Virus record (IMG/VR): IMGVR_UViG_3300035182_001336
Location: 1-41,470 of that record
Length of the DNA stretch: 41,470 nucleotides
Source of the DNA: a virus
Direction: 5' to 3' (one strand)
The notes under the pieces were generated by a model that saw only the letters and a list, made by a program, of their open reading frames with translations, did no database searches and was not told the origin of the DNA. This document shows, one piece after another, positions 9,268-17,877 of this stretch. The position numbers were made by a program, and so were the translations under genes. Position 1 is the first letter of the stretch. Each line of letters starts with the position of its first letter.

Positions 9268-10097
9268 CAACCTCTCCTGCTAGGCCGCTTCAGCGGCGTG
9301 TTGTGGTGATCAACTTCAAGCGGCTGGACCGGCTTACGAGTGATCAGCGTGTTGTTTGCTCGCGCGCCGACTACGAAGTCGCCGAACACGTCATGCTCGA
9401 ACTGACCGTCATAGTCATCGCCGTAGCCTAAGCCGTCAACGCTGTCGGGATCATAGAACACATCAGTTGGAGCGAGCAGACGGCTATAGTAGTCATAGAC
9501 CGGCAGGGTCGCGTTGCTCGCATGTGGGACATGCTGATCTACCAACGGTGGGGCGAGGTACAGCGATGCGTTTTCATGCTTTGAGAAGCGCAGCTTTGGC
9601 AGAATGACGTTTCCACGGGCGTCATACTCTTGCCGTAGCGGCTTGCGAAGCTCGTCAAACTGCTGGCGATGCTGTCTGTGATCAACGCCGGCGCCGTGCT
9701 GGCGGAGGTCAATCTCAGAGACGAGCTTAACCGAACCCGAGGCGATGTCAGTCAACGCTACGGTGTGCCTATTAAGGTCAGGGTTGGAGCTTTCGAGAAT
9801 GTCAAGGATGACAGAGACAGGCACGACGCGGAAGCTAGGTAGCAGCCTGAAGACTACGTTCGTTTCAGACAGGCCATAACGGCCTTCGTCACGGTAGACG
9901 CCGATCAAGATTCGCTGGCCGAAGAGAGTCCACTGTCTCGCTCCAAGCTCCGGTGCAGGCTGCCAAAGCACCAAGCACTGGTAGTCGTCATGGTTGTCAG
10001 GCTCGTAGATCCAGCAACCTTTAGGTTGAGGCAGCTCCTCGCGAGGAGCGGACAGGTTGTCAAACTCCCCGCCTCCTCCTTCAGGGTCATAACTCAT
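9267..10097 (-). CDS. Hypothetical baseplate-operon protein
   Basis: 276 residues, not recognised. It starts with a glycine-rich segment (MSYDPEGGGGEFDNL) and later has a His/Arg/Gln-rich stretch (HGAGVDHRQHRQQFDELRKP, about residues 135-154) and an aromatic, acidic region near 210-245. There is no signal peptide or membrane segment. The ATG overlaps the stop of the nucleotidyltransferase (ATGA), and its stop overlaps the tube-cap start. Its place among baseplate genes suggests a structural or assembly role. Confidence 0.65.
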   Translation of the reverse strand: MSYDPEGGGGEFDNLSAPREELPQPKGCWIYEPDNHDDYQCLVLWQPAPELGARQWTLFGQRILIGVYRDEGRYGLSETNVVFRLLPSFRVVPVSVILDILESSNPDLNRHTVALTDIASGSVKLVSEIDLRQHGAGVDHRQHRQQFDELRKPLRQEYDARGNVILPKLRFSKHENASLYLAPPLVDQHVPHASNATLPVYDYYSRLLAPTDVFYDPDSVDGLGYGDDYDGQFEHDVFGDFVVGARANNTLITRKPVQPLEVDHHNTPLKRPSRRG

Positions 10098-10786
10098 GCC
10101 GCGTCCTTCTCAACCTTCTGCTTCGCCGACTCTTCAGGCGGCGGCTTGATCATCTTGATCTTGCTAACCAGCAGGTCGAGGATGTCATCATTGACCTTAG
10201 GTCCGTAGAACTTCTTAAAGGCTGCAACCTGCTTGGCTTCGTCCTCGCCGGCGCGCTGGAAAGCTTCACGGATAGTCGTGCCGGACTGGTTACCGTCTCG
10301 AGCATTGCTGATCACATAGTAGGCGCCTGGAGGATCGGACTCGCCGGTCTTCAAGCCGGCGGCTGCATGCGCAAAGGGCACCGGCTTGCCTGACTTGGTC
10401 GGGTACTGCTCGAAGAACTTTGACGACTCATAGCGCTCTACGTCCTTATCGCCGGCTACCATGACCATCACAGTAGGAGCCTTGTAGAGCTCAAGCACCT
10501 CCTTCGGAGCGAAAGCAGGGTTCTTGCACTCGATGATCTTCTCAGGCGAGATGCCGAACAGCTGAACCATGATCTCGACCCGCTCCTCAAAGGTGAACGG
10601 CGAGATGTCACCGTTGCCTGGGTCAAAGTTGGTCTTGTTGGAGGTCGCGATCCACACGGCACCTTCGCCGAACTGCTTGCACAGCTCACGGTAGACCGAG
10701 TAGTGACCCTTGTGGAAAGGCTGGAACCGGCCGCCGTAGATGACGGCTAAGAGCTTGCGCTCTTCGAGGAGGACTGAGAGCTTCAT
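10094..10786 (-). CDS. Nucleotidyltransferase (HIGH superfamily) with MKL leader
   Basis: 230 residues. After a leader MKLSVLLEE, residues 12-30 read LAVIYGGRFQPFHKGHYSV. This is the GRF-x-P-x-H-x-G-H nucleotide-binding motif of NMN/FMN-type adenylyl- and cytidylyltransferases. A later SGTTIRE (about residue 186) corresponds to the second (ISTTxxR) motif. The enzyme should transfer a nucleotide to a phosphorylated substrate such as NMN, but the exact substrate cannot be read. The leader has the L-L-E of the small internal-protein family, so this enzyme may be carried in the head. Some T4-like cyanophages have a similar leader-plus-transferase design (family knowledge, from memory). It is coupled by ATGA to its neighbours. 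Confidence 0.8.
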   Translation of the reverse strand: MKLSVLLEERKLLAVIYGGRFQPFHKGHYSVYRELCKQFGEGAVWIATSNKTNFDPGNGDISPFTFEERVEIMVQLFGISPEKIIECKNPAFAPKEVLELYKAPTVMVMVAGDKDVERYESSKFFEQYPTKSGKPVPFAHAAAGLKTGESDPPGAYYVISNARDGNQSGTTIREAFQRAGEDEAKQVAAFKKFYGPKVNDDILDLLVSKIKMIKPPPEESAKQKVEKDAA

Positions 10787-11133
10787 TGCTTGTTAAACCG
10801 ATCTATTACTTCGCCCATCGTTTTTGTAAAAGCATCATCTAAGATAGTATCGTCGGGGGCTTGCAAAAACTGCTTGAACGGTGACATGATGTACACCGAA
10901 TCTGCTCTAATTGCATATGTGACACTATTGTACAAAGCGGTGCTCATGACAGCGTCAACGGTAGCTTTGTCAATCAGCGTTAGCTGCTTAACAAAGGCTG
11001 GATTACGCCCCGCGGTCACAGGTGAGATGCGGGTTGCAATGTCACCGTGTTCAATTAATGCTTGCTGGCAGCGTAGCACCCACCGCCTCAGCATTAAGTC
11101 GAGTGATGATTCAAAGAGAGCCGTCAACTTCAT
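10783..11133 (-). CDS. MKL-family putative internal protein
   Basis: 116 residues, beginning MKLTALFESS. The helix MLRRWVLRCQQALIEHGDIA (residues 13-32) is the family signature, followed by a mixed strand/helix tail. The leader ends L-F-E, which fits (L/I)-x-E. The start overlaps the paralogue upstream (ATGA) and its stop overlaps the nucleotidyltransferase start. The DNA is more AT-rich than the neighbouring structural genes. Its function is unknown. Confidence 0.7.
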   Translation of the reverse strand: MKLTALFESSLDLMLRRWVLRCQQALIEHGDIATRISPVTAGRNPAFVKQLTLIDKATVDAVMSTALYNSVTYAIRADSVYIMSPFKQFLQAPDDTILDDAFTKTMGEVIDRFNKQ

Positions 11134-11495
11134 TTTCCGTCTCGCTTTACAGGGCGCGCCAGCTCACAGTCCTTGATCACGTAGTCGATGAACTTAGCTT
11201 CGTTGTCGAATTGTCTGCAAGCTAGCATGCAATGTCCATCCTTGACATCGATTTCACCTGACGTGTATTCAGCGACGTAGATTCCTGGGACATAGCCTTC
11301 GTCAACGTGCGGTGCTTGAGACTCAACCCAAATCATGTATGCCTTGATGATCGACCCGCCTGGGACAGGCAGGTACCGCGCCCTCGGCCTTAGCTTCAAG
11401 TCGCGGTGCGGCAACGCTTCAACGAGCAGCTGTTGAAAGCGAAGCGCTGTCTGCCTGAGCGCGAGAGGCTGTTCCAAGAGGGCATAAATACGCAT
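11130..11495 (-). CDS. MKL-family putative internal protein, first gene of the operon
   Basis: 121 residues, beginning MRIYALLEQP; the family helix is TALRFQQLLVEALPHRD (about 15-31). The leader contains A-L-L-E at residues 5-8. It appears to be the first gene of the baseplate operon. A TAAATA late motif lies only 4 bases before its ATG, and no good ribosome-binding site fits in that gap, so a leaderless or very short transcript is likely. Its function is unknown. Confidence 0.7.
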   Translation of the reverse strand: MRIYALLEQPLALRQTALRFQQLLVEALPHRDLKLRPRARYLPVPGGSIIKAYMIWVESQAPHVDEGYVPGIYVAEYTSGEIDVKDGHCMLACRQFDNEAKFIDYVIKDCELARPVKRDGK

Positions 11496-11499
11496 GGAC

Positions 11500-11505
11500 T
11501 ATTTA
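11500..11505 (-). promoter_or_regulatory. Late promoter motif driving the baseplate operon
   Basis: GGTAAATA on the minus strand is placed at the head of the ten-plus-gene leftward operon, 4 bases from the first ATG. It matches the late-promoter core seen before scaffold, protease and sheath. Confidence 0.55.
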
Positions 11506-11618
11506 CCAACTCAGCTAGCATGGCAAAATGCCTCTAAACGGCAAGAGGTGGTAAGATCAACTTGTCTTAACACGGCCTGAGGGATAAGGCTGGTTACTTG
11601 CAATAGGAAACAGATTAC

Positions 11619-12200
11619 ATGGCAACACAGCCCACCGAAGGTAAAGTCTTTTACCTTAAGAATGCCGACCTTCTCGTTGAGGTCATTAAGTGCAAGGAGG
11701 TGGGCAAGATGAGCAATAAGCTCGCTTCGATGCTCCACATGCTAACCACACGTTACGCATCGAAGCCGAACTTCTCAGGCTACACGTACATCGATGACAT
11801 GATCGCTGAGGCGCTCGCCGACCTCTGCAAGAATGCGCTGAAGTTTAAGCCTGAACGCTCATCCAACCCGTTTGCGTTCTACACCCAATGCATCCACAAC
11901 TCGTTCCTCGGCTACCTCAACAATGAGAAGAAGCACCGTCGCATCCGTGACGCCATGCTGGTAGAGATCGGTGAGAACCCGTCCTTCAACTTCCAAGAGG
12001 AGTACCGTCAGAACTCAGGCGAAGGCTCTGAGGTCAGGAACGAGCTGCAAGAGCTGAGCGCTGAGATCGCCGAGGCTAAGATCCGCCGCGCTGCCGACGA
12101 GCAGAAGATTGCGGACGAGAAGGCCCTCGAAGCCATGGCGGCTGAATCACCTGCAGTTAGCCTGCTAACATTTGATGATGATGAACCTAAAGCAGCCTAA
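11619..12200 (+). CDS. 55: Late-transcription sigma factor gp55
   Basis: 193 residues (T4 gp55 has 185). The segment NFSGYTYIDDMIAEALADLC (about residues 50-69), with NPFAFYTQCIHNSFLGYLNN further on, matches the sigma-region-2-like core of gp55, which directs host RNA polymerase to late TATAAATA promoters. The many TAAATA motifs in this window agree with its presence. The C-terminus is acidic and alanine-rich, as expected for the part that touches the sliding clamp. It is transcribed away from the baseplate operon, and its 3' end overlaps by 14 bases a GIY-YIG gene on the opposite strand. Confidence 0.9.
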   Translation: MATQPTEGKVFYLKNADLLVEVIKCKEVGKMSNKLASMLHMLTTRYASKPNFSGYTYIDDMIAEALADLCKNALKFKPERSSNPFAFYTQCIHNSFLGYLNNEKKHRRIRDAMLVEIGENPSFNFQEEYRQNSGEGSEVRNELQELSAEIAEAKIRRAADEQKIADEKALEAMAAESPAVSLLTFDDDEPKAA

Positions 12201-12978
12201 CACGCCAACCTAAAGCAGGTCCGCTGGCTACAGGTTCTCCGCGGTTTTTCGCAGACATCAAGGTTTTAACAGGCAGACCTTGTTCTTCGCAGAAACGTCT
12301 TAGCGAACGCACGATGGTAACCTCTCCATTAGGCGAGGTTACTTCCCAAAGCTTTGAGCGGGCGAGTCGTTTTGCTTCAACGGATGGATGTAATGGATCA
12401 TCTAGATTCCGGCGAACAAGCGTTGCACGCAATGCTTCTTTCATGTGATGAGGCTTCGGTTTACCTTTTACAGCTAAGCTAATTGCGTCGCGTTGAGCTT
12501 GAGAAATGACTTTGCCTTTATGCAACTTTGACATTTTTACTCTGAACTCGTCCGAGTGAGTTTTCCCATAGAACGAGTTGAACGGACCAGCTGAAAGCAC
12601 ATCTCGTCGGCCAGCGCCACCTGGTGTTAGGTTTGATAAAATGCCACCATCAATAGAACGACGGTAAAATGCTATCAGTTCTACCTCTTTCTCCTCTGCG
12701 GCTAAACTTGCAAGCTTGGTATGTAGTTGCACTATGATAGGCCTAAGACCTAACACATGAAGCTTTCGTAGCTTGTTTAGCTTGATAAGATTTGAGCGTC
12801 TTGCCTTGCATTCAGCCATTGAAGGTTCAGTCAAATACCATTCTAACTCTGTCATGTGATCATACATTCGTCGCCGTACACCTTTACCTACGTAAAACGG
12901 CTCATGTGTTAAGCCGTTAGGATCATCGCTGATAGGCTTGCGCGGGTCAAGATAGACGTAGACATAGTAGTTATCCAT
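12187..12978 (-). CDS. GIY-YIG homing endonuclease
   Basis: 263 residues from the ATG at 12978. YYVYVYLDPRK (residues 3-13) and later PFYVGKGVRRRMYDHM (about 25-40) are the GIY and YIG halves of the nuclease domain. A catalytic Arg (in GVRRRMYDH) and Glu (KEVELIAFYRR, about residue 92) are present. The C-terminal half has NUMOD3-like repeats (GKTHSDEFRVKMSKLHKGK) and an ending like modular DNA-binding domains. The gene is inserted antisense between gp55 and gp47, is more AT-rich than the structural genes, and touches both neighbours. It is a free-standing mobile endonuclease that probably cuts endonuclease-free relatives near this site. Confidence 0.9.
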   Translation of the reverse strand: MDNYYVYVYLDPRKPISDDPNGLTHEPFYVGKGVRRRMYDHMTELEWYLTEPSMAECKARRSNLIKLNKLRKLHVLGLRPIIVQLHTKLASLAAEEKEVELIAFYRRSIDGGILSNLTPGGAGRRDVLSAGPFNSFYGKTHSDEFRVKMSKLHKGKVISQAQRDAISLAVKGKPKPHHMKEALRATLVRRNLDDPLHPSVEAKRLARSKLWEVTSPNGEVTIVRSLRRFCEEQGLPVKTLMSAKNRGEPVASGPALGWRVRLL

Positions 12979-12993
12979 AAGCAATATATTCTC

Positions 12994-14097
12994 ATGCTTC
13001 AGAAAATCAGTGGACCTGACGCGACCAAGATTGCAATGTTCACGGACATTCACTGGGGCGTACGTTCAAATTCGGTTCAACATAACCAGGATAACCTAGA
13101 CTATGTCGATTGGTTTATCAAATCACTCCCAAGTGATATTTCTCACATCGCATTTCTAGGTGACTGGTTTGAAAATCGTTCAGCGATCAATGTGCAAACG
13201 CTGTCGATGTCCGCTGAAGGCTTGCAAAAGTTAGATAAACTTGGAATCCCGATCATGTTCATCACCGGGAACCATGATCTTTACCGACGCACGACTCGTG
13301 ACATCCACTCGCTCAGCGTATTCAGCTCGGTTAGAAATGTCACCATTGTCGAAGATGCTATTAGCCTAAATGGCAAACAGCTATTCTTGCCGTATCTGTT
13401 TGACCATGAATTTCTCGCGCTTGCTGATATTATCAATGCGCATGAAACCGTCTACGGTCATTTTGAGTTCAATGATTTTGTGTTGACTGGTCATAGCACA
13501 ATCATGGAGCGCGGTCAGGACAGGCGGCTCGTTAGTAAACCGAAAAAGATCTTCTCAGGCCACTTCCATAAACGACAAGTCATCGACAATATTTGCTACA
13601 TCGGTAACACATTTCCGACTAATTTCGGTGATGCAGGCGATGACGCTCGTGGCATGGCAGTTTATGATGTAGCCGCCGACAAAGTTGAATTCAAGGACTG
13701 GGAAGACTGCCCAAAGTACTTGAAGGTCAAGCTGGGTGACGTGATCGCCAACAAGTGGTCCCCGAAAGCAAAGACGCGCGTCAAGTGCGTGGTGGACATC
13801 GACATCAGCTACACAGAGGCGCAAGAGCTCCGCGAAGCGTTGATCGAGGCCCACAACCTGCGCGACTTGGTCCTCGAAGAGGACCGAGAGGCAAAGCAAG
13901 GCTTGGTCGAAGGCGACTCATCCAAGGTGACCGAAGTGCATGACCTCAAGTTTGACAGTGTTGACGAGCTCGTGACCTCCCAGCTTGAAGCCGCCATTGA
14001 TGACGGTGCCGCCAAAGGCAAGTATGACCTCAAGCTGTTGCTTGAGATCTACAAGAGCCTCAAGATCGAAACAACAGACAAGGACGCAACAGCATGA
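12994..14097 (+). CDS. 47: Recombination endonuclease subunit gp47 (SbcD/Mre11-like)
   Basis: 367 residues. The metallophosphoesterase motifs are in order: FTDIHWG (about residue 16), LGDWFENR (about 55), ITGNHDLYRR (about 90) and SGHFHKRQ (about 185). With gp46 it forms the Mre11-Rad50-type complex that resects ends for recombination-dependent replication. The first ~690 bases are AT-rich and the rest is GC-rich like gp46, which suggests the 5' part was replaced along with the adjacent homing gene. The ATG at 12994 lacks a clear Shine-Dalgarno sequence. The 3' end overlaps an ATG at 14094 (ATGA). Confidence 0.9.
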   Translation: MLQKISGPDATKIAMFTDIHWGVRSNSVQHNQDNLDYVDWFIKSLPSDISHIAFLGDWFENRSAINVQTLSMSAEGLQKLDKLGIPIMFITGNHDLYRRTTRDIHSLSVFSSVRNVTIVEDAISLNGKQLFLPYLFDHEFLALADIINAHETVYGHFEFNDFVLTGHSTIMERGQDRRLVSKPKKIFSGHFHKRQVIDNICYIGNTFPTNFGDAGDDARGMAVYDVAADKVEFKDWEDCPKYLKVKLGDVIANKWSPKAKTRVKCVVDIDISYTEAQELREALIEAHNLRDLVLEEDREAKQGLVEGDSSKVTEVHDLKFDSVDELVTSQLEAAIDDGAAKGKYDLKLLLEIYKSLKIETTDKDATA

Positions 14098-14179
14098 ATG
14101 AGGATGCTCAAATCGTGACAGCTGACGCTCCGAATCGTTACGAAGCTAAACGTTCGGGGTACCGGCAGGAGCACAGTAC

Positions 14180-14857
14180 GTGCTGGTAGTCAAGATTCAA
14201 AGCTCGCTTGCGCCTGACCAGGTCAAGCAAGGAGCTGTCATCGAGCCAGGTGAGAGCCTAACGGTCAACCTTGACTTCGAAACCGAAGTTCTCAACATCA
14301 GCCAGCATAGCATTGGCACACATGGAGCGGAAATGTTTAACGGTACCTCAGCATTAGACCTCAACACAGCCTTCTACCAAGAAGGCGCCTTCTACAAGCA
14401 CAAGGACGGCGGCTTGTACAAGACCACCGGCGTGGGCAAGAGTACGGCTGACGGGCAACGCTACGTCATCTATCAGCATGTCTTCCCGTTCGTTCACAGC
14501 ATCTACCTTCGCCCGCTCGATGAGTGGACCCGGGACCGTTTTGAGCTGCTTGACTTCATGCAAGCCACCGAGTATCAAGGGCAAGATCGGTACGAACTGC
14601 AGACAGCTATTACCGCACGCCGTGAAACTCGTAAAGCCGCACAGGTGCCCAAGCCTGACTTCACACAAAAAACAGACGTTGTGGCAACTATCGGTTATGA
14701 TGGTCTGCTCGCTACCGGCTTCACGTTGCAGCATGTCGATGTCGACATTGAGCAGCTAAATGAGACGATTCGCGCTCACAATGAGTGGAGCCAAGAGCAC
14801 AACAAGAGCACCTTTAGCGGCGACGCTGACGACATTCATTCAACCAACGGTGTTTGA
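14180..14857 (+). CDS. DUF1653-containing protein (5' end possibly frameshifted)
   Basis: 225 residues from a GTG at 14180 that has a good AGGAG site 8 bases upstream. YKHKDGGLYKTTGVGKSTAD, then a DWTRD-like ending (LRPLDEWTRDRFE), is a DUF1653 domain (about residues 70-118). The rest is unrecognised. A second start is likely: ATG 14094 overlaps the gp47 stop (ATGA) and reads 20 plausible residues, and a -1 shift at about 14155 joins it smoothly to this frame. So the true protein may begin MNEDAQIV. The function is unknown; the location between the two recombination nuclease subunits suggests DNA metabolism. Confidence 0.65.
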   Translation: MLVVKIQSSLAPDQVKQGAVIEPGESLTVNLDFETEVLNISQHSIGTHGAEMFNGTSALDLNTAFYQEGAFYKHKDGGLYKTTGVGKSTADGQRYVIYQHVFPFVHSIYLRPLDEWTRDRFELLDFMQATEYQGQDRYELQTAITARRETRKAAQVPKPDFTQKTDVVATIGYDGLLATGFTLQHVDVDIEQLNETIRAHNEWSQEHNKSTFSGDADDIHSTNGV

Positions 14858-14869
14858 CAGGATCTAGGC

Positions 14870-16753
14870 ATGAGCAAGGTTACGTTCGAGGACATGTGGT
14901 GGAAGAATTTCATGTCCTTCGGCAACGTCATGACGACGGTCGATCTGACACGACCAGGTACCACCTTGATTGTCGGCGAGAACGCCGATGAAGGTGGCTC
15001 GTCCGGCGCCGGCAAGACCACGATCATGAACGTGCTGTCCTACATCGTCTACGATAAGATCCCTCGTGATGATGTGAAGAAGGACAAGCTGATCAACAAC
15101 ATCAACAACGCCAAGACCATCACGATGGAGGCGGGGCTCAACCTAACAGTGGGCGTTGACAAGTATAAGCTAGAGCGCCGGCGTGGGTATAACGCCGGCG
15201 TCGGGATGTGGAAGAACGGCGTCGACATCACGCCTGACTCGGTCGCCAACTTCAACCTGGCAGCTGAAGAGCTGATCGGCTTCTCCTACAACCTCTTTAG
15301 TCAGATCATCCTCTTCAACGGCAGCTCAACTCCTTTCCTGAGCCTGTCAGGACCCGAGCAGCGCTCGCTGATCGAGGAGCTCCTGCGGATCACCCTGCTG
15401 TCGCGCAAGGCTGAAGCTTTGAAGCTGCTCATGTCAGCGACCGAGAGCGAGCTGAAGATCAACTTAGCCTTGATCGAGCAGCAGAAGAAGCACGCCGAAC
15501 GGCACCAGCAGATGATCGCCGCCGCAGAGAAGCGCGTCTCAGACTGGAACATCCAGCACGTCGCGGATATCCGAGCGCAGGAGGTCAAGCTTGAAACTCT
15601 GATGTCGGTTGACTTTGACGCCGAGGAGCAGATCCATGCTATGATCAAGGAGCTGCAAGAGAAGATCGCGCCTATCGACAGCGCAATTAGCCAGCATGCG
15701 GCTCTGATTCGGGCCGAGCGAGCTAAAACTTACCCAGGCAGCAGCAAGATCGCAGTCATGCGGCGCGACCTCGCCGCTTTGAAGAGCGAGAAGGCTAAGT
15801 ATGAGGCTGAGCTGGGTCACCTCGCTGACGCCAAGTGCCCGTACTGCTTGCAAAAGTTCGAGGACGCTGCGAGTAAGATCGCTGAGCTGCAGGTCAATCT
15901 CGACTCCGCTACCATCGCTCTAGCTACCTTGTCTAACGGGTTGCAGCTTGAAGTAGACTCTCAGGTCATGTTTGAAACCCAACGCGACAATGTCGCCGGC
16001 AACATGGAGCTGGACCTTGAAGCGATGCGGGAGAGCAAGGTCAGCCTAGCTGGAGAGCTGGCTGACTACCAAGCCGTCCTGACCTACAAGACCTACAAGG
16101 ACCACGTCAACGCCGCGTCGATGGCAGGCACGCTTGCTGACAAGATCGACAAGCTAAAGGATGAGGTCAATCCCCACCTTGACGCGCATGCGGCTTTGAA
16201 GAATGATCCAGGCGTACAGCTCGACACCACCAAGGTTGACGAGCTGACCAAGCTGAAGGAGCACCAGAAGGTTCTCCACAAGCTGCTGACTGACAAGAAC
16301 AGCTACATCCGCAAGGGCATCATCAGCAAGACGCTGCCGTTCCTCAACAAGCGGATCGCCTACTACACCGAGCGGTTGGGCCTGCCGCATGTTGTGCTCT
16401 TCCAGCCTGACATGTCTTGCGAGATCGCTAAGATGGGTCTAGAGCTTAGTCACGGAAACCTGTCCAACGGCGAGCAGAAGCGCTTGAACCTTGGCCTGTG
16501 CTTCGCCTTCCGGGACGCGCTAACTTACCTGCACTCCAAGGTCAACGTCCTGCTAACCGACGAGGTCGACGGCGGCTCGCTCGATGAGCAAGCGGTGACA
16601 GCGATGATCTCGCTGCTGAAGCACAAAGCGTGGGACGACAAGATCGGCATCTTCATCATCTCGCACCGCCCCGAGTTTGACGGCAAGTGCGACCGGAACC
16701 TGATCGTCCGCAAGGAGTGCGGGTTCTCCTCGCTGATCAAGCAGGTTGACTAA
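14870..16753 (+). CDS. 46: Recombination endonuclease subunit gp46 (SbcC/Rad50-like ATPase)
   Basis: 627 residues (T4 gp46 has 560). Walker A is GSSGAGKTTIMNVL (about residues 43-56). A zinc-hook CPYC lies mid-protein (about residue 323) between two long coiled coils. A signature LSHGNLSNGEQKRLNLGLCF and Walker B VNVLLTDEVDGGSLDEQ occur near residue 525-570. It is the ATPase partner of gp47. The gap to the upstream gene is 12 bases; its last 17 bases overlap a convergent minus-strand gene. Confidence 0.92.
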   Translation: MSKVTFEDMWWKNFMSFGNVMTTVDLTRPGTTLIVGENADEGGSSGAGKTTIMNVLSYIVYDKIPRDDVKKDKLINNINNAKTITMEAGLNLTVGVDKYKLERRRGYNAGVGMWKNGVDITPDSVANFNLAAEELIGFSYNLFSQIILFNGSSTPFLSLSGPEQRSLIEELLRITLLSRKAEALKLLMSATESELKINLALIEQQKKHAERHQQMIAAAEKRVSDWNIQHVADIRAQEVKLETLMSVDFDAEEQIHAMIKELQEKIAPIDSAISQHAALIRAERAKTYPGSSKIAVMRRDLAALKSEKAKYEAELGHLADAKCPYCLQKFEDAASKIAELQVNLDSATIALATLSNGLQLEVDSQVMFETQRDNVAGNMELDLEAMRESKVSLAGELADYQAVLTYKTYKDHVNAASMAGTLADKIDKLKDEVNPHLDAHAALKNDPGVQLDTTKVDELTKLKEHQKVLHKLLTDKNSYIRKGIISKTLPFLNKRIAYYTERLGLPHVVLFQPDMSCEIAKMGLELSHGNLSNGEQKRLNLGLCFAFRDALTYLHSKVNVLLTDEVDGGSLDEQAVTAMISLLKHKAWDDKIGIFIISHRPEFDGKCDRNLIVRKECGFSSLIKQVD

Positions 16754-17015
16754 GGCTGCCAGGGTACGCGTCAACATGCTTGACGATCATGGCTGCAAAC
16801 TGCGCTCGGGTGCTCATTCTCCAATACTGATAGCCACCGACAGCTCGCCATGAGATGGTGGCGTCAGTTGTCGAGCTAACATACACATATGTGTTGTCAG
16901 GTAGCCTGACCTCCAAGCATGGCTCAATCAAACCTCGCCAGAGCTTGACCTGAACACAGTCGGGTAGCTCAGCAACGAGCCATTGCTCAAGAGCAAACAG
17001 TTCGATCCTAGTCAT
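16737..17015 (-). CDS. Small protein related to the MKL/FQQ family
   Basis: 92 residues from ATG 17015; a GTG 27 bases further upstream is possible but has no ribosome-binding site. MTRIELFALEQWLVAELPDC is a divergent form of the family's leader plus helix, and beta-like strands follow. The leader does not have a clear L-L-E. It converges on gp46 with a 17-base overlap. The promoter region is shared with the divergent endonuclease at 17058. Function unknown; membership in the family is a weaker call than for the others. Confidence 0.55.
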   Translation of the reverse strand: MTRIELFALEQWLVAELPDCVQVKLWRGLIEPCLEVRLPDNTYVYVSSTTDATISWRAVGGYQYWRMSTRAQFAAMIVKHVDAYPGSLSQPA

Positions 17016-17046
17016 CCTACGGATTGTACACCCTTGGGCCACCGTG

Positions 17047-17052
17047 TAAATA
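17047..17052 (+). promoter_or_regulatory. Late promoter motif 5 bases before start
   Basis: TGTAAATA before the ATG at 17058, with the following text AGGTGCATGAGC. A near-identical arrangement occurs at 34323 before an unrelated gene. Confidence 0.45.
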
Positions 17053-17057
17053 GGTGC

Positions 17058-17873
17058 ATGAGCGTTGAAAACGCATATGCTGTGCTTCGCCGGCAGATTG
17101 AGGAGCTCAAGCTCTTTGACTCGCGTGGCAGGTTTCAGCCCAAGGCTCCCACGCCTCCTGACTTTGTAACCGCTTGCTTTGCGGCCACCTCAGAGTGCAA
17201 GTCTCTCGAGCTGAGAGACCGCATCTACTGGGTGGTCAACGACCTCCGTTCTCACCCAACCTGCAAGTCGTGCGGGGCTCAGCTCTCGATACCTAAGAAC
17301 TTCAGCCAACGGTCAAGGGATAAGCAGTACTGTCCCGGTGGCTGCCACGCTAAGAGCGAGGAGGTCAAGGCCAGGATGCGCGAAACCTGCCGCAGGCGCT
17401 ACGGAATTGACAATGTAGGTGAGATACCCGAAGTCAAGTCAAAGATGCGTAGGACCTGCCTTGCAAGGTACGGGGTGCCTCATCCTATGCAGGACTCCGC
17501 TGTGTTCGAGCGTCATCAGCGCGCCAGCGTTAAGCTCAAGACGTTCACCACGCCCAGCGGCAACATGCTTCGATACCAGGGCTATGAGGACGTGGCTCTC
17601 AGACTGTTGTTCGAGATGAAGCTCAACGAGGCTGACATTATGGTCAGCCGAAGCAACATGCCCCGTATCCTCTACTTCAAAGGGGCGCGGCGAGCACGGT
17701 ACTATCCCGACATCTACGTGCCTAGCCTGAACCTGCTCCTCGAAGTCAAGAGCGTCTATACCTTCAATCGAGAGCGGGACCTGACCTTTGCCAAGCAGGA
17801 CGCCTGCGTCAAGCAGGGCTATAAGCACCTGATCGTCATCTGTGACAAGCGACACGTGCTTGAGATTTTGTGA
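17058..17873 (+). CDS. Putative homing-type endonuclease (Vsr/EDxHD or PD-(D/E)xK fold)
   Basis: 271 residues. A zinc-binding pair (CKSCGAQL at about residue 70 and CPGGCHA at about 92) is followed by two repeats of the form C-x-x-R-Y-G-x-x-x (CRRRYGIDNVGE and CLARYGVPHPMQ, about residues 115-145). Such repeats are typical of phage endonucleases related to I-Bth0305I. The C-terminal RYYPDIYVPSLNLLLEVKS (about 215-233) supplies the D and E-x-K catalytic residues. It lies next to a Holliday-junction-resolvase-like gene. It could be a free-standing homing endonuclease or a repair nuclease. The ATG at 17058 is preceded by a TAAATA motif. Confidence 0.65.
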   Translation: MSVENAYAVLRRQIEELKLFDSRGRFQPKAPTPPDFVTACFAATSECKSLELRDRIYWVVNDLRSHPTCKSCGAQLSIPKNFSQRSRDKQYCPGGCHAKSEEVKARMRETCRRRYGIDNVGEIPEVKSKMRRTCLARYGVPHPMQDSAVFERHQRASVKLKTFTTPSGNMLRYQGYEDVALRLLFEMKLNEADIMVSRSNMPRILYFKGARRARYYPDIYVPSLNLLLEVKSVYTFNRERDLTFAKQDACVKQGYKHLIVICDKRHVLEIL

Positions 17874-17877
17874 CTGC

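Noticed and set aside
11494-11580. Small plus-strand frame of 28 codons with TAAATA just before it
   Set aside because: It overlaps the minus-strand operon promoter and gene start; no ribosome-binding site.
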